Below, piece after piece: positions 8,490-17,034 of a stretch of 64,000 nt of DNA; position 1 is the first letter of the stretch; the number at the start of each line of letters is the position of its first letter. Under the pieces are notes generated by a model. That model did no database searches, was not told where the DNA came from, and worked only from the letters and a program-made list of their open reading frames with translations. This DNA is from JBBQWZ01 sp038210135 (GTDB lineage: Bacteria; Acidobacteriota; Terriglobia; Bryobacterales; Bryobacteraceae), in contig JBBQWZ010000017.1 of NCBI GenBank assembly GCA_038210135.1, positions 42,391 through 106,390 of the forward strand. Direction: 5' to 3'. The translations under genes and the position numbers were made by a program.

Positions 8490-9068
8490 GTTGATCGTTG
8501 TCGCGACCTACCGCCACGGCGAGAGCTCCGCCTTCGTCAGCTTGCAAGCCGCTCAGGTTCTGGGATCGCTGTCGGTATTGTTCGAACGCATCTGGGTTCC
8601 TTCGAGTGTCCGGCGAGAGCTCAAGGATGGCGGAGAGAAAAACGCTTCCGCATTAGCAGCTTTAATGGAAACTGCGCTCTTTGAGCCCTGCGATGAGTTC
8701 GACCATGGTTTGGTCAAGACTTTACTCGACACTCGAAGACATCGAAAAGAGGGGCGGGATCAAGGTGAAGCGGAGGCTGTCATCCAGGGCGCGTTGCGTG
8801 ATGCAAGCATGGTGATTATTGACGATCGATTGGGTCGTAATGGGCGACGAATCACAGAAAGGTGTGCCACGGTGCGATTTGGGTGTGCAAGGAATTGCAT
8901 CGCACCGGCTTCCTTCGCGAACTTCGGCCTTGCTACCGGGCAATGATCTTGGATGGCAGGCGCCAACCCATAAAAATCATGAACGAGTATCTATCGTTGA
9001 CCGGAGAGGCTGCGCTCAACGAACGGGAAGATGCATCTCCAGGTCTAGAGGACGATACTAGGAACTGA
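8461..9068 (+). pseudogene. PIN-domain (DUF3368-like) toxin gene with a -1-type frameshift
   Basis: The reading frame from 8461 gives a PIN domain: LSVLFERIWVPSSVRREL, then GEAEAVIQGAL and the acidic motif VIIDDRLGR, up to about 8870. The homology then continues in another frame (about 8871-9068) as GAIWVCKELHRTGF..LRP and ..GRRQPIKIMNEYLSLTGE, the usual C-terminus of DUF3368 proteins. One missing base near 8868-8873 explains the switch. The first catalytic Asp expected after the opening beta strand is not visible (VVATYRHGESS where DTSP-like is usual), and no ATG precedes the domain, so decay is likely. The 3' end lies 4 nt before the BrnA-like gene. Confidence 0.65.
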
Positions 9069-9072
9069 AGTG

Positions 9073-9270
9073 ATGCAAGCCCACGAATCCAGCAAAGCCA
9101 AGCGTGCTCCGGTGCGCGCGAAGAAAGCCCGCGTGACGTTGCCTCTCGATGAAGAAATTATCGCCTGGTTCCGCCAACAGGCCCATCTGCACGGCGGGAA
9201 TTACCAGACCGCGATCAATGACGCGCTGCTCGAGCACATCATCCGCGAAGAACTGCACAGCGCCGGATAA
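9073..9270 (+). CDS. BrnA-like / DUF4415 ribbon-helix-helix antitoxin
   Basis: 65 residues from the ATG at 9073 (a GTG directly before it is an alternative). A basic N-terminus (KAKRAPVRAKKA) is followed by RVTLPLDEEIIAWFRQQA and GGNYQTAINDALLEHI, the strand and two helices of BrnA-type antitoxins. Such proteins neutralise a toxin and bind their own operator. No BrnT-type toxin is next to it; the only toxin candidates are the damaged PIN gene and the TIR protein upstream. Only 18 nt separate it from the acyl-CoA carboxylase gene downstream. Confidence 0.7.
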   Translation: MQAHESSKAKRAPVRAKKARVTLPLDEEIIAWFRQQAHLHGGNYQTAINDALLEHIIREELHSAG

Positions 9271-9288
9271 CGTACAATACCCATTCGC

Positions 9289-10890
9289 GTGCAGCCTCTT
9301 CGATCTCTTGCCGATCCGCAGTCGCCGGAGTTCCAGGCCAACTATTCCGCCTTGTCGGCGGAAGTCGTCAAGCTTCGCGCCGCGCTAAAGCGTTCGACAG
9401 AGGGCGGCGGCGAAAAGTACACCAAGCGTCATATCGAGCGGGGCAAGTTGCTGCCTCGCGAGCGCGTCGAACTGACACTGGACGAAGGATCCTATTTTCT
9501 CGAGATCGCTCCATTAGCCGGAATCGGCATGGATGGCGAGGTTCCTGGCGCCGGCGTCATCGGGGGCATCGGGCTGGTTTCGGGACGCGAGTGCCTGATC
9601 ATTGCTAATGAGGCGACGGCCAAAGGCGGCGCGACCGGCGAGCCGGGCCTCTGGAAGAATACGCGCCTCGCTGACATCGCGATGCAGAATCGGTTGCCGA
9701 CGATCCTGCTGGTCGAAGCGGCTGGCGCGGATTTGCCGCAGCAGGCCAAAGTTTTTGTGCCGGGGGGCCGCGGCTTCCGCGAGCTTACCAGGCGCTCGAA
9801 GATTCGGATTCCGACGATCTCCGTGGTCTTCGGCAGCTCCACCGCCGGCGGTGCGTATCTGCCGGGCATGTCCGACTACACCGTGTTTGTCCGCAATCAG
9901 GCGCTGGTATTTTTGGCGGGTCCGCCTTTGGTGAAAATGGCGACCGGAGAAATTGTGGACGAGGAGTCGCTGGGCGGCGCCGAGATGCACTCGAAGATTT
10001 CCGGCTTGTCCGACTATCTGGCGAACGACGAGATCGACGGAATCCGGATCGCTCGCGACATCGTGTCGCACTACAATTTGCCGAAGCCGCCCATGCCTCC
10101 AGGGGCCGGATCGGGCGACGAGCCGCTTTTTCCCGCCGATGAATTGCTGGGGATCGCGTCCGCCGATGTGCGCGTTCCTTTCGAAATTCGCGACATCATT
10201 GCGCGCATCGTGGACGGATCGCGCTTCGAGGAATTTAAAGCGTCATACGGCACCACGCTGGTCACGGGCTTTGCGCGCATCCATGGATTTCCGGTCGCGA
10301 TTCTTGGCAATAACGGCGTGCTGCTTTCGGAATCCGCCGCGAAGGGCGCGCAGTTCATCGAACTCGCGAATCAGCAGAACATTCCGCTGATATTTTTGCA
10401 GAACATCACCGGCTTCATGGTGGGACGCAGTTATGAAGAGCAAGGCATTATTCGCAATGGCGCGAAGCTGATCAACGCGGTTTCGAATTCGACGGTGCCG
10501 GCAATCACGATCATGGTCGGCGGCAGCTACGGCGCTGGAAATTACGCAATGTGCGGACGCGCCTACGAGCCGCGATTTCTGTTTACGTGGCCCAATCACC
10601 GGATCGCGGTGATGGGCGCGCAACAGCTTTCGGGCGTCATGGACATCATTAAGCGCGACGCGTTGACGAAAGCAAAGCTGCCAGTGGATGAGGCGCAATT
10701 GGCGTCCGGCAAGAAGCAACTCGAAGAGCAGATCAATCGCGAATCCGATCCGTATTTTGCAACGGCGCGCTTGTGGGACGACGGAATCATCGATCCGCGC
10801 GACACGCGAACCATTCTTGCGATTTCGCTTTCGGTTTCCTACAACCGGCCCGTCGAGGGCACGATGGAGTGGGGAGTGTTCCGGCACTAA
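9289..10890 (+). CDS. mccB: Acyl-CoA carboxylase, carboxyltransferase (beta) subunit, MccB/AtuC type
   Basis: 533 residues, the usual length for methylcrotonyl-/geranyl-CoA carboxylase beta subunits. Two crotonase-like carboxyltransferase halves are seen. The N-terminal half has GERVELTLDEGS-type residues and GSSTAGGAYLPGMSDY; the C-terminal half has LIFLQNITGFMVG and GGSYGAGNYAMCGRAYEPRFL. It transfers the carboxyl group from biotin to an acyl-CoA such as 3-methylcrotonyl-CoA (leucine pathway) or geranyl-CoA. The start is GTG with TACAAT 10 nt upstream and no ribosome site. The stop codon directly abuts the ATG of the biotin subunit. Confidence 0.9.
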   Translation: MQPLRSLADPQSPEFQANYSALSAEVVKLRAALKRSTEGGGEKYTKRHIERGKLLPRERVELTLDEGSYFLEIAPLAGIGMDGEVPGAGVIGGIGLVSGRECLIIANEATAKGGATGEPGLWKNTRLADIAMQNRLPTILLVEAAGADLPQQAKVFVPGGRGFRELTRRSKIRIPTISVVFGSSTAGGAYLPGMSDYTVFVRNQALVFLAGPPLVKMATGEIVDEESLGGAEMHSKISGLSDYLANDEIDGIRIARDIVSHYNLPKPPMPPGAGSGDEPLFPADELLGIASADVRVPFEIRDIIARIVDGSRFEEFKASYGTTLVTGFARIHGFPVAILGNNGVLLSESAAKGAQFIELANQQNIPLIFLQNITGFMVGRSYEEQGIIRNGAKLINAVSNSTVPAITIMVGGSYGAGNYAMCGRAYEPRFLFTWPNHRIAVMGAQQLSGVMDIIKRDALTKAKLPVDEAQLASGKKQLEEQINRESDPYFATARLWDDGIIDPRDTRTILAISLSVSYNRPVEGTMEWGVFRH

Positions 10891-12807
10891 ATGCCAGAGA
10901 TCAAGCCCATCCGAAAGCTTCTGGTAGCTAACCGCGGAGAGATCGCCTTACGCGTCATGCGCACGTGCGCGGCGATGGGGATCCGGACTGTCGCGGTCTA
11001 TTCCGAATTCGACCGGCGCGCTCCTCACACGCTCGCGGCTGACGAAGCGGTGCATATCGGCGCCGCGCCCGCCCGGGAATCATATCTGAGGATCGACAGG
11101 ATCCTCGACGCGGCGCAAAAAACCGGCTGTGATGCGATTCATCCCGGCTACGGATTCCTTTCGGAGAATCCTGAATTCGCGGAAGCTTGTGCGAAGGCCG
11201 GCATCGTATTTGTGGGCCCGAGTCCGGCGGCGATGCGCAGCATGGCGTCGAAGACGGCCGGCCGCGAGATCGCAAAGGCTGCCGGCGTGCCCGTCGTTCC
11301 GGGAGCCGAAGGCGGATTTCCGGTCATCGTGAAAGCCGCGGCCGGAGGCGGCGGGAAGGGCATGCGCCGCGTGGACCGCGCCGAGGATCTGGAAGAGGCG
11401 ATGCAGGCGGCGGCCCGCGAGGCGCAGGCCGCATTCGGCGATTCCAGTCTCTTCGTGGAGAAGTACATCGAGCGCGCGCGGCACGTGGAGGTGCAGATCC
11501 TCGGAGATCAGCATGGGAATCTGGTCCATCTTTACGAGCGGGAATGTTCGATCCAGAGACGGCACCAGAAGTTGATCGAGGAATCGCCGTCACCTGGAAT
11601 CACTACTGGGACACGAACAGCGCTGACCGAAGCGGCGCTGAAATTAGGCCGCGCCATTGGATACTCGAGCGCCGGAACGGTGGAGTTCCTGGTCGCGCCG
11701 GACGGCAGTTTCTATTTCATCGAAGTGAACGCGCGCATTCAAGTGGAGCATCCGGTTACGGAGGCGGTCACCGGCTTGGACTTGATAAGACTCCAGATCG
11801 AAATTGCGGAAGGACGCCCACTTCCTTTTTCGCAAGAAGGCGTTTGCGCCAATGGCCACGCCATCGAAGCGCGGCTCTGCGCGGAAGATCCGGATCATGA
11901 ATTTCTTCCCTCCACGGGACGCCTGTTGAACTGGATGGCGCCTGCGAATGTTCGCGTCGATGCCGGAATTACGGCGGGCAGCGAGATCGGAATTCATTAT
12001 GATTCGATGCTGGCCAAGGTGATCTCCCACGGGCCGGACCGCGCTTCCGCCGTCCGCCAACTGCAGTCCGCGCTCAAAAACCTTGTCGCCCAGGGGCCAA
12101 TCACAAATCGCCTGCACTTGTTGTACGTTCTCGATCATCCCGCATTTCAGGCAGGCGAGACCCACACCGGATTCGTCGCGGATGCCGGTCCAGCGCCGCG
12201 GTTTGCGGACGAAGAGCAAATGGTCGCGATCCTTGTCGCCCATATCGCCCAAGCAAGTTCACCTCGACCATTGCCGGGAGTGCCGGCGAATTTTCGCAAT
12301 ACTCTGTTTCGCGATCCCGCAATGAAGTTCGAAGTCGATGGGCGGGTTGTGACTGCGAGTTACCAAGGCCTCGAAAATCAGGCGTGCCGGGTCACGATCG
12401 GCGCCGTCAGCTACACGGTCTCCCTGGTGAGCGGCAACCGCATCGAAGTGGACGGCCGGCAGATTGGAGTTTCGATCGCGAAAGACGGCGAAGTGTATCT
12501 CGTCGATACCGCTCAATCCAGCCACCGGATCACTCGGATTTCGCGATATCCTCAATCCGGCGGCGGGCCGAGTACTGAAACCGCCAATTCACCGATGCCC
12601 GGCCAGGTGCTTCGGATTCTGGTTGAACCCGGCAAGGAAGTGAATCCGGGCGACCCGCTGTTGATCCTGGAAGCGATGAAGATGGAGCAGACCATCCGAG
12701 CTACGATTCATGGGCGCGTCGGCCAGTTGCTGGTCCGTATCGGCGACGTCGTGAAGCCCGGCCAGATGCTAGTCGAAATCGGGTCTTTATCTGAAACGCA
12801 AGAGTGA
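10891..12807 (+). CDS. mccA: Acyl-CoA carboxylase, biotin carboxylase/BCCP (alpha) subunit
   Basis: 638 residues, starting immediately after mccB. Domains in order: biotin carboxylase N-terminal domain (KLLVANRGEIALRVMRTC), ATP-grasp domain with Gly-rich loop AAGGGGKGMR and the FIEVNARIQVEHPVTE signature, biotin carboxylase C-terminal domain, a linker of about 100 residues, and a biotinyl domain with EAMKMEQ (biotin on Lys597). The enzyme fixes bicarbonate on biotin using ATP and pairs with the MccB subunit. The final codons overlap the region holding the ribosome site of the next gene, so all three genes are one operon. Confidence 0.93.
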   Translation: MPEIKPIRKLLVANRGEIALRVMRTCAAMGIRTVAVYSEFDRRAPHTLAADEAVHIGAAPARESYLRIDRILDAAQKTGCDAIHPGYGFLSENPEFAEACAKAGIVFVGPSPAAMRSMASKTAGREIAKAAGVPVVPGAEGGFPVIVKAAAGGGGKGMRRVDRAEDLEEAMQAAAREAQAAFGDSSLFVEKYIERARHVEVQILGDQHGNLVHLYERECSIQRRHQKLIEESPSPGITTGTRTALTEAALKLGRAIGYSSAGTVEFLVAPDGSFYFIEVNARIQVEHPVTEAVTGLDLIRLQIEIAEGRPLPFSQEGVCANGHAIEARLCAEDPDHEFLPSTGRLLNWMAPANVRVDAGITAGSEIGIHYDSMLAKVISHGPDRASAVRQLQSALKNLVAQGPITNRLHLLYVLDHPAFQAGETHTGFVADAGPAPRFADEEQMVAILVAHIAQASSPRPLPGVPANFRNTLFRDPAMKFEVDGRVVTASYQGLENQACRVTIGAVSYTVSLVSGNRIEVDGRQIGVSIAKDGEVYLVDTAQSSHRITRISRYPQSGGGPSTETANSPMPGQVLRILVEPGKEVNPGDPLLILEAMKMEQTIRATIHGRVGQLLVRIGDVVKPGQMLVEIGSLSETQE

Positions 12808-12809
12808 CT

Positions 12810-12815
12810 AAGGAG
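12810..12815 (+). promoter_or_regulatory. Shine-Dalgarno AAGGAG deciding the acyl-CoA dehydrogenase start
   Basis: AAGGAG ends 9 nt before the ATG at 12825. This argues for 12825 rather than the in-frame GTG at 12804, which overlaps mccA. Confidence 0.8.
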
Positions 12816-12824
12816 ATTTTTGCC

Positions 12825-14000
12825 ATGCCCCCCGTTCTCGATCCTGTGGCAACGCCAACCGAATATCCATACTTCGACGAGCACCATAAGCTATTCCGCG
12901 ACACGGTGAAGAAGTTCGCGCAGAACGAAATCGCGCCTAACGCGGAGAAGTGGGATCACGAAGGTCTGTTCCCGACGGAGCTTTTCAAAAAGGGCGCGGA
13001 TCTCGGGCTGTTCGGCATCCGTCTCGATCCGAAGTACGGCGGCTCCGGCATGGATTGGTGGGCCAGTGCCGCCTACTACGAAGGCATGTCGTACACCTAT
13101 TCGGGCGGCGTCAACATGGGCTTCATGGTGCAGAGCGACATCACGCTGCCTGCGCTGCAGGAACTCGGCACCGAGGAGCAGAAGGAAGAATTTCTCGCGC
13201 CGGCCATCGTCGGCGACATGATCGCGTGCCTGGGAATCTCGGAGCCGGGTGGCGGGTCCGACGTAGCCGCAATGAAGTGTTTCGCGCGCGAGGACGGCGA
13301 CCATCTGATCATCAAGGGTCAGAAATTGTGGATCACGAATAGCCCGCGCGCCGACTTCATTATCCTTGGCGTGCGGACGGGTCCGGATGTACACAAGAAT
13401 GTCTCGCTGGTGATCGTCCCGACGAAGACGCCCGGCTTTTCTGTGGGCAAGTCGATTCATAAGGTCGGGATGATGTGTTCGGACACCGGAGAACTGTTCT
13501 TCGATGATGTTCGCATCCCCAAGAAATACATCCTCGGCGAGTGGAACAAGGGCTTTTACTACATCATGAACAACTTTCAGGGGGAGCGCCTCGCCGCCTC
13601 CCTGGGAGCCGTCTACAGCATGGAGCGGGCTCTTGAGCTCGCGATGAATTACGGTCTGGAGCGTCACGCGTTCGGCCAGCCGATCCGCAAGAACCAGGTG
13701 TGGAAGCACCGCTTCGCCGAACTCTATACGGAGGTCGAAGCGTCGAAGTGGCTGGTGTATCGTGCACTCGATCTCCTGAACCGCGGGGTCCCGTGCGTGC
13801 GGGAAACGACCATGGCCAAGCTCCATTCGACGGACCTTTGCCAAAAAGTCATGTACGAGTGCATGCAGATTTTTGGCGGCTTCGGCTACACCACCGAGTA
13901 TCCGATCGGGCGCATGTGGCGCGATTCGCGCCTGCACACCATCGGCGCCGGATCCTCTGAGATCATGAAAGAGATCCTCGCCAAGATCTACAAGATCTGA
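12825..14000 (+). CDS. Acyl-CoA dehydrogenase, isovaleryl-CoA-dehydrogenase type
   Basis: 391 residues. Family signatures: CLGISEPGGGSDVAAMK (FAD-binding middle domain), QKLWITNSPRADF, and C-terminal CMQIFGGFGYTTEYP. In most short/medium-chain enzymes the catalytic Glu is in a YEGTS motif; here that site reads IGAGSSE (373-379), and a Glu is present in FQGERL at residue 254. This is the arrangement known for isovaleryl-CoA dehydrogenase. Together with the adjacent carboxylase this predicts alpha,beta-oxidation of a beta-methyl-branched acyl-CoA (isovaleryl-, citronellyl-type). The exact substrate is inference. Confidence 0.9.
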   Translation: MPPVLDPVATPTEYPYFDEHHKLFRDTVKKFAQNEIAPNAEKWDHEGLFPTELFKKGADLGLFGIRLDPKYGGSGMDWWASAAYYEGMSYTYSGGVNMGFMVQSDITLPALQELGTEEQKEEFLAPAIVGDMIACLGISEPGGGSDVAAMKCFAREDGDHLIIKGQKLWITNSPRADFIILGVRTGPDVHKNVSLVIVPTKTPGFSVGKSIHKVGMMCSDTGELFFDDVRIPKKYILGEWNKGFYYIMNNFQGERLAASLGAVYSMERALELAMNYGLERHAFGQPIRKNQVWKHRFAELYTEVEASKWLVYRALDLLNRGVPCVRETTMAKLHSTDLCQKVMYECMQIFGGFGYTTEYPIGRMWRDSRLHTIGAGSSEIMKEILAKIYKI

Positions 14001-14043
14001 TCATGCCGACTTCAGCAAATCGCCGCGAGACTCACAACTCAAT

Positions 14044-15405
14044 ATGATCCGAATCGCTAACGGCCAAGGCTTTTGGGGAGACTCCCTCGAAGCGCCAGTC
14101 GAACAGGTCCGCCGCGGACCGCTCGACTACCTCACGCTCGATTACCTTGCGGAAATCACGATGTCGATCGTGCAGAAGCAGAAGTCGCGCGATCCGAAAG
14201 CCGGCTACGCCCGGGACTTCGTGGACATGATCGCGCGCGTGCTGCCGGATCTGGTCGAGCGCCGCGTGAAGGTTATCGCCAATGCGGGCGGCGTGAATCC
14301 GCAGGCCTGCCGGGATGCTGTTCTCGACATCGCACGCCGCCAGGGCCTGGCCGGCAAGTTGAAGGTCGCGATCGTGGCGGGGGACGATCTGATGCCGCAG
14401 TTGGATGCGCTGCTGGCGCGTGGCATCGAGTTAAAGAATATGGAAACGGGCGAGCCCCTCGCCGGAATCCGTCCCTTGGTGCAGAGCGCGAACGTCTACC
14501 TGGGCGCTTGGCCGATCGCCGAAGCGCTGGCACAGGGCGCCGACATCGTGATCTGTGGCCGTGTTACCGATACCGGTCTCGCGCTCGCGCCGATGATCCA
14601 CGAATTCAAGTGGGGCAAAGAAGATTGGGACAAGCTGTCGGCCGGTACGATCGCGGGGCATTCCATCGAGTGCGGAGCCCAATGCACCGGCGGAAATTGT
14701 CAGGTTGATTGGCAGACGATGCCGGATTACGCCGGCATCGGCTACCCGATTATTGAGGCCGAACCTGACGGCACTTTCGTGATTACCAAGCATGCGGGCA
14801 CCGGAGGGCGCGTGACGGTCCCCGGGATTAAGGAGCAGTTGCTGTACGAGATGGGCGATCCGAAGGAATACATCACGCCGGATTGCGTTGCCGATTTTAC
14901 GTCGATCAAACTCGAGCAAGCGGGCGAGAATCGGGTCCGGTTCAGCGGGATCAAGGGCCGTCCTTATACGCCGTTCTACAAAGTTTCGATCAGCTACACG
15001 AACGGTTTTAAGGCGACGGGAACGCTCGTGTATTCGTGGCCGGATGCTTTCGTCAAGGCCAAGCTGGCGGATTCCATTTTGCGCCAGCGCCTCGAGAAGC
15101 TGGGTCTGAAGTTCGACGCGATCCACAGCGAGTTTGTCGGCGCTGGATCGTGTCATGGCGGAATTCTCGCCGGCGAACCGTCAGCGGAGGCTCCAGAGAT
15201 CGTCCTGCGCATCGGAGTGCGTTCGCACAATAAAACCGCCGTCGAACGCTTCACCAAAGAGCTTGCTCCGCTTGCGTTGAACGGTCCGCCGGTTGTCACC
15301 GGATTGGGTGCGGGCAGACCCAAAGTGGAGGAGATCGTCGCCTATTGGCCGGCGCTACTGCCTAAAACGGAAGTCGTGCCGCATGTTTCCGTGGAGGTGG
15401 CGTAA
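14044..15405 (+). CDS. Acyclic terpene utilization AtuA family protein (DUF1446)
   Basis: 453 residues, matching the AtuA/DUF1446 family: MIRIANGQGFWGDS at the start, VIANAGGVNPQACRDAV (about 79-95), and VICGRVTDTGLALAPMIHEF (about 170-189). AtuA is required for growth on citronellol/geraniol in Pseudomonas, but its reaction is not well defined; in many Acidobacteria it sits beside acyl-CoA carboxylase genes, as here. No membrane segment or signal peptide is seen. The stop overlaps the next ATG by one base (TAATG), indicating translational coupling with the small partner. Confidence 0.9.
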   Translation: MIRIANGQGFWGDSLEAPVEQVRRGPLDYLTLDYLAEITMSIVQKQKSRDPKAGYARDFVDMIARVLPDLVERRVKVIANAGGVNPQACRDAVLDIARRQGLAGKLKVAIVAGDDLMPQLDALLARGIELKNMETGEPLAGIRPLVQSANVYLGAWPIAEALAQGADIVICGRVTDTGLALAPMIHEFKWGKEDWDKLSAGTIAGHSIECGAQCTGGNCQVDWQTMPDYAGIGYPIIEAEPDGTFVITKHAGTGGRVTVPGIKEQLLYEMGDPKEYITPDCVADFTSIKLEQAGENRVRFSGIKGRPYTPFYKVSISYTNGFKATGTLVYSWPDAFVKAKLADSILRQRLEKLGLKFDAIHSEFVGAGSCHGGILAGEPSAEAPEIVLRIGVRSHNKTAVERFTKELAPLALNGPPVVTGLGAGRPKVEEIVAYWPALLPKTEVVPHVSVEVA

Positions 15406-15722
15406 TGGCTCGCGTACGATTGGTTGAAATTGCGCATGCCCGTTCGGGAGACAAAGGCGATACGGCGAATGTCGGTCTGATCGCGAGAGATCCGAAGCAT
15501 TATCCGGCGCTGGTGCGCGAAGTGACGGCCGAACGCGTGAAGCAGCATTTCGCCGAGTTGTGTAAGGGCAAAGTCCAGCGCTTCGAACTTCCCAACCTCG
15601 GTGCCCTGAATTTCCTGTTGCACGAAAGTCTGGATGGAGGCGGCACCATGTCGCTGAAGTCCGATCCGCAAGGCAAGACGTATTCCGCGGCGCTGCTCCG
15701 CATGGAAATCGAAATCGACTAG
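15405..15722 (+). CDS. AtuA C-terminal-like domain protein
   Basis: 105 residues. In many bacteria this domain is fused to the end of AtuA; here it is a separate gene starting on the last base of atuA. Characteristic residues: LVEIAHARSGDKGDTANVGL (about 6-25) and NFLLHESLDGGGTMSLKSDPQGK near the C-terminus (about 67-89). It probably forms a complex with the preceding AtuA. The stop TAG and the stop of the convergent thioesterase gene share the palindrome CTAG (15719-15722). Confidence 0.88.
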   Translation: MARVRLVEIAHARSGDKGDTANVGLIARDPKHYPALVREVTAERVKQHFAELCKGKVQRFELPNLGALNFLLHESLDGGGTMSLKSDPQGKTYSAALLRMEIEID

Positions 15723-16171
15723 TCCCGTGGCGGCAGTGGATTGCGTAGCGCAGGTTGCTGCGCGGGCGGCAACAGCATATAGGTGACGAGCGCGACGCCA
15801 GCCGGCTTTCGTCCCGCCGTCATTTCCACGCGCGCTACGCTGAGAGTGAAGCCGACCCGCAACAGGCGTGCCCTTACCGTTAAGCGGCCGGACTTGACTG
15901 GACGAATGTAGTTGATTTTCAGTTCGACGGTCGTGATCGGGCGCGCTCCACCGAGGTGCCGCTGCGTCGCAAGACCGGCGGCCGCATCCGCCAGGGAGGA
16001 GAGGACGCCTCCGTGCAGGATGCCGTCTTCATCCAGCAGCTTTGGAATCACATCACACGAAATCGTAATGCCGTCCGCGTGCAGCCGGTCGATGCGCATT
16101 CCGAGCAGCATATTGAAGGGCATGCGCGGTATGAACGTGCGAAGTTGCTCAAGCGTGAGTTTGTCTGGCAC
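15719..16171 (-). CDS. Hotdog-fold (PaaI-type) thioesterase
   Basis: 150 residues from a GTG at 16171; the open frame extends further, but the upstream part has no homology and would run into the divergent SDR gene. The hotdog signature is HGGVLSSLADAAAGLA (about 70-85), with ITTVELKINYIRPVKSGRL further on, both typical of PaaI/YbgC-like acyl-CoA thioesterases that cleave acyl-CoAs in the cytosol. Its place between AtuA and an SDR suggests a housekeeping role in the same acyl-CoA pathway. Confidence 0.82.
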   Translation of the reverse strand: MPDKLTLEQLRTFIPRMPFNMLLGMRIDRLHADGITISCDVIPKLLDEDGILHGGVLSSLADAAAGLATQRHLGGARPITTVELKINYIRPVKSGRLTVRARLLRVGFTLSVARVEMTAGRKPAGVALVTYMLLPPAQQPALRNPLPPRD

Positions 16172-16226
16172 GGTCAGTCGCCAAGTGTACCGTAGAGCGG
16201 GTGCGGTGGAGTATCCTTCGTAAGGC

Positions 16227-17018
16227 ATGCAGATCAGAGACAAAGTAGTCGTCGTCACCGGTGGAGCGCGCGGAATCGGCGCTGCTCTCTGCCGATCGTT
16301 CCAGACCGAAGGCGCCAAGGCGATCGTCGTTTCGGACATCGACGCGGCGGGGACAGACGCCGTCGCGAAAGAGGTTGGCGGCCTGGCGTTCGCTGCGAAC
16401 GTCGCCAACGAACCCGAGGTCCAGGCGCTGGTCAAGAAGGCCACGGAAACCTACGGGCGTATCGATATCTTCTGCTCGAACGCCGGCATTATCGTGGACG
16501 GCGGACTGGATGTTTCGGACGCCGAATGGCAACGCATTTTCGGCGTGAATTATTTCGCGCATCTGTATGCGGCGCGCGCTGTGATTCCGCAAATGATCGC
16601 GCAGGGCGGTGGCTATTTAATGAACACGGTCTCCGCGGCAGGGCTGCTGACGCAGATCGGCTCCGCTCCGTACTCCGTCACCAAGCACGCCGCGCTCGCG
16701 CTGGCGGAATGGCTTTCGGTCACGTATGGGGATCAGGGGATCCGCGTGTCCGCGCTGTGCCCGCAAGGCGTTCGAACCGATATGCTGCTCCGTCACGAAG
16801 GGAACTTCCTGATGGAGGGATCCGTGCCGCCGGAGCACGTGGCCAATACCGTCATGAAGGGAATTGCGACAGAGGAGTTCTTGATCCTGCCGCATCCCGA
16901 AGTGCGTGATTACTTCCAGCGCAAAGGCAGCGACTATGATCGCTGGCTGCGCGGCATGCGTCGTTTGCAGTCGCGCGTGATGGACGCGTCCGGCGCGATC
17001 AAGAATGTGAAAGAGTAG
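16227..17018 (+). CDS. SDR family NAD(P)-dependent oxidoreductase
   Basis: 263 residues. Classical short-chain dehydrogenase: cofactor motif TGGARGIG (residues 11-18), NAG (about 87-89), catalytic Ser in NTVSAAG and the YxxxK pair in YSVTKHA. An Asp after the second strand (VVSDID) favours NAD(H). The C-terminal extension (RWLRGMRRLQSRV) is common in SDRs of branched-chain or terpene pathways, so it may oxidise a hydroxyacyl intermediate. TATCCT lies 9 nt upstream of the ATG with no ribosome site. Confidence 0.88.
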   Translation: MQIRDKVVVVTGGARGIGAALCRSFQTEGAKAIVVSDIDAAGTDAVAKEVGGLAFAANVANEPEVQALVKKATETYGRIDIFCSNAGIIVDGGLDVSDAEWQRIFGVNYFAHLYAARAVIPQMIAQGGGYLMNTVSAAGLLTQIGSAPYSVTKHAALALAEWLSVTYGDQGIRVSALCPQGVRTDMLLRHEGNFLMEGSVPPEHVANTVMKGIATEEFLILPHPEVRDYFQRKGSDYDRWLRGMRRLQSRVMDASGAIKNVKE

Positions 17019-17034
17019 TTTTCTTTGGTGCTTT

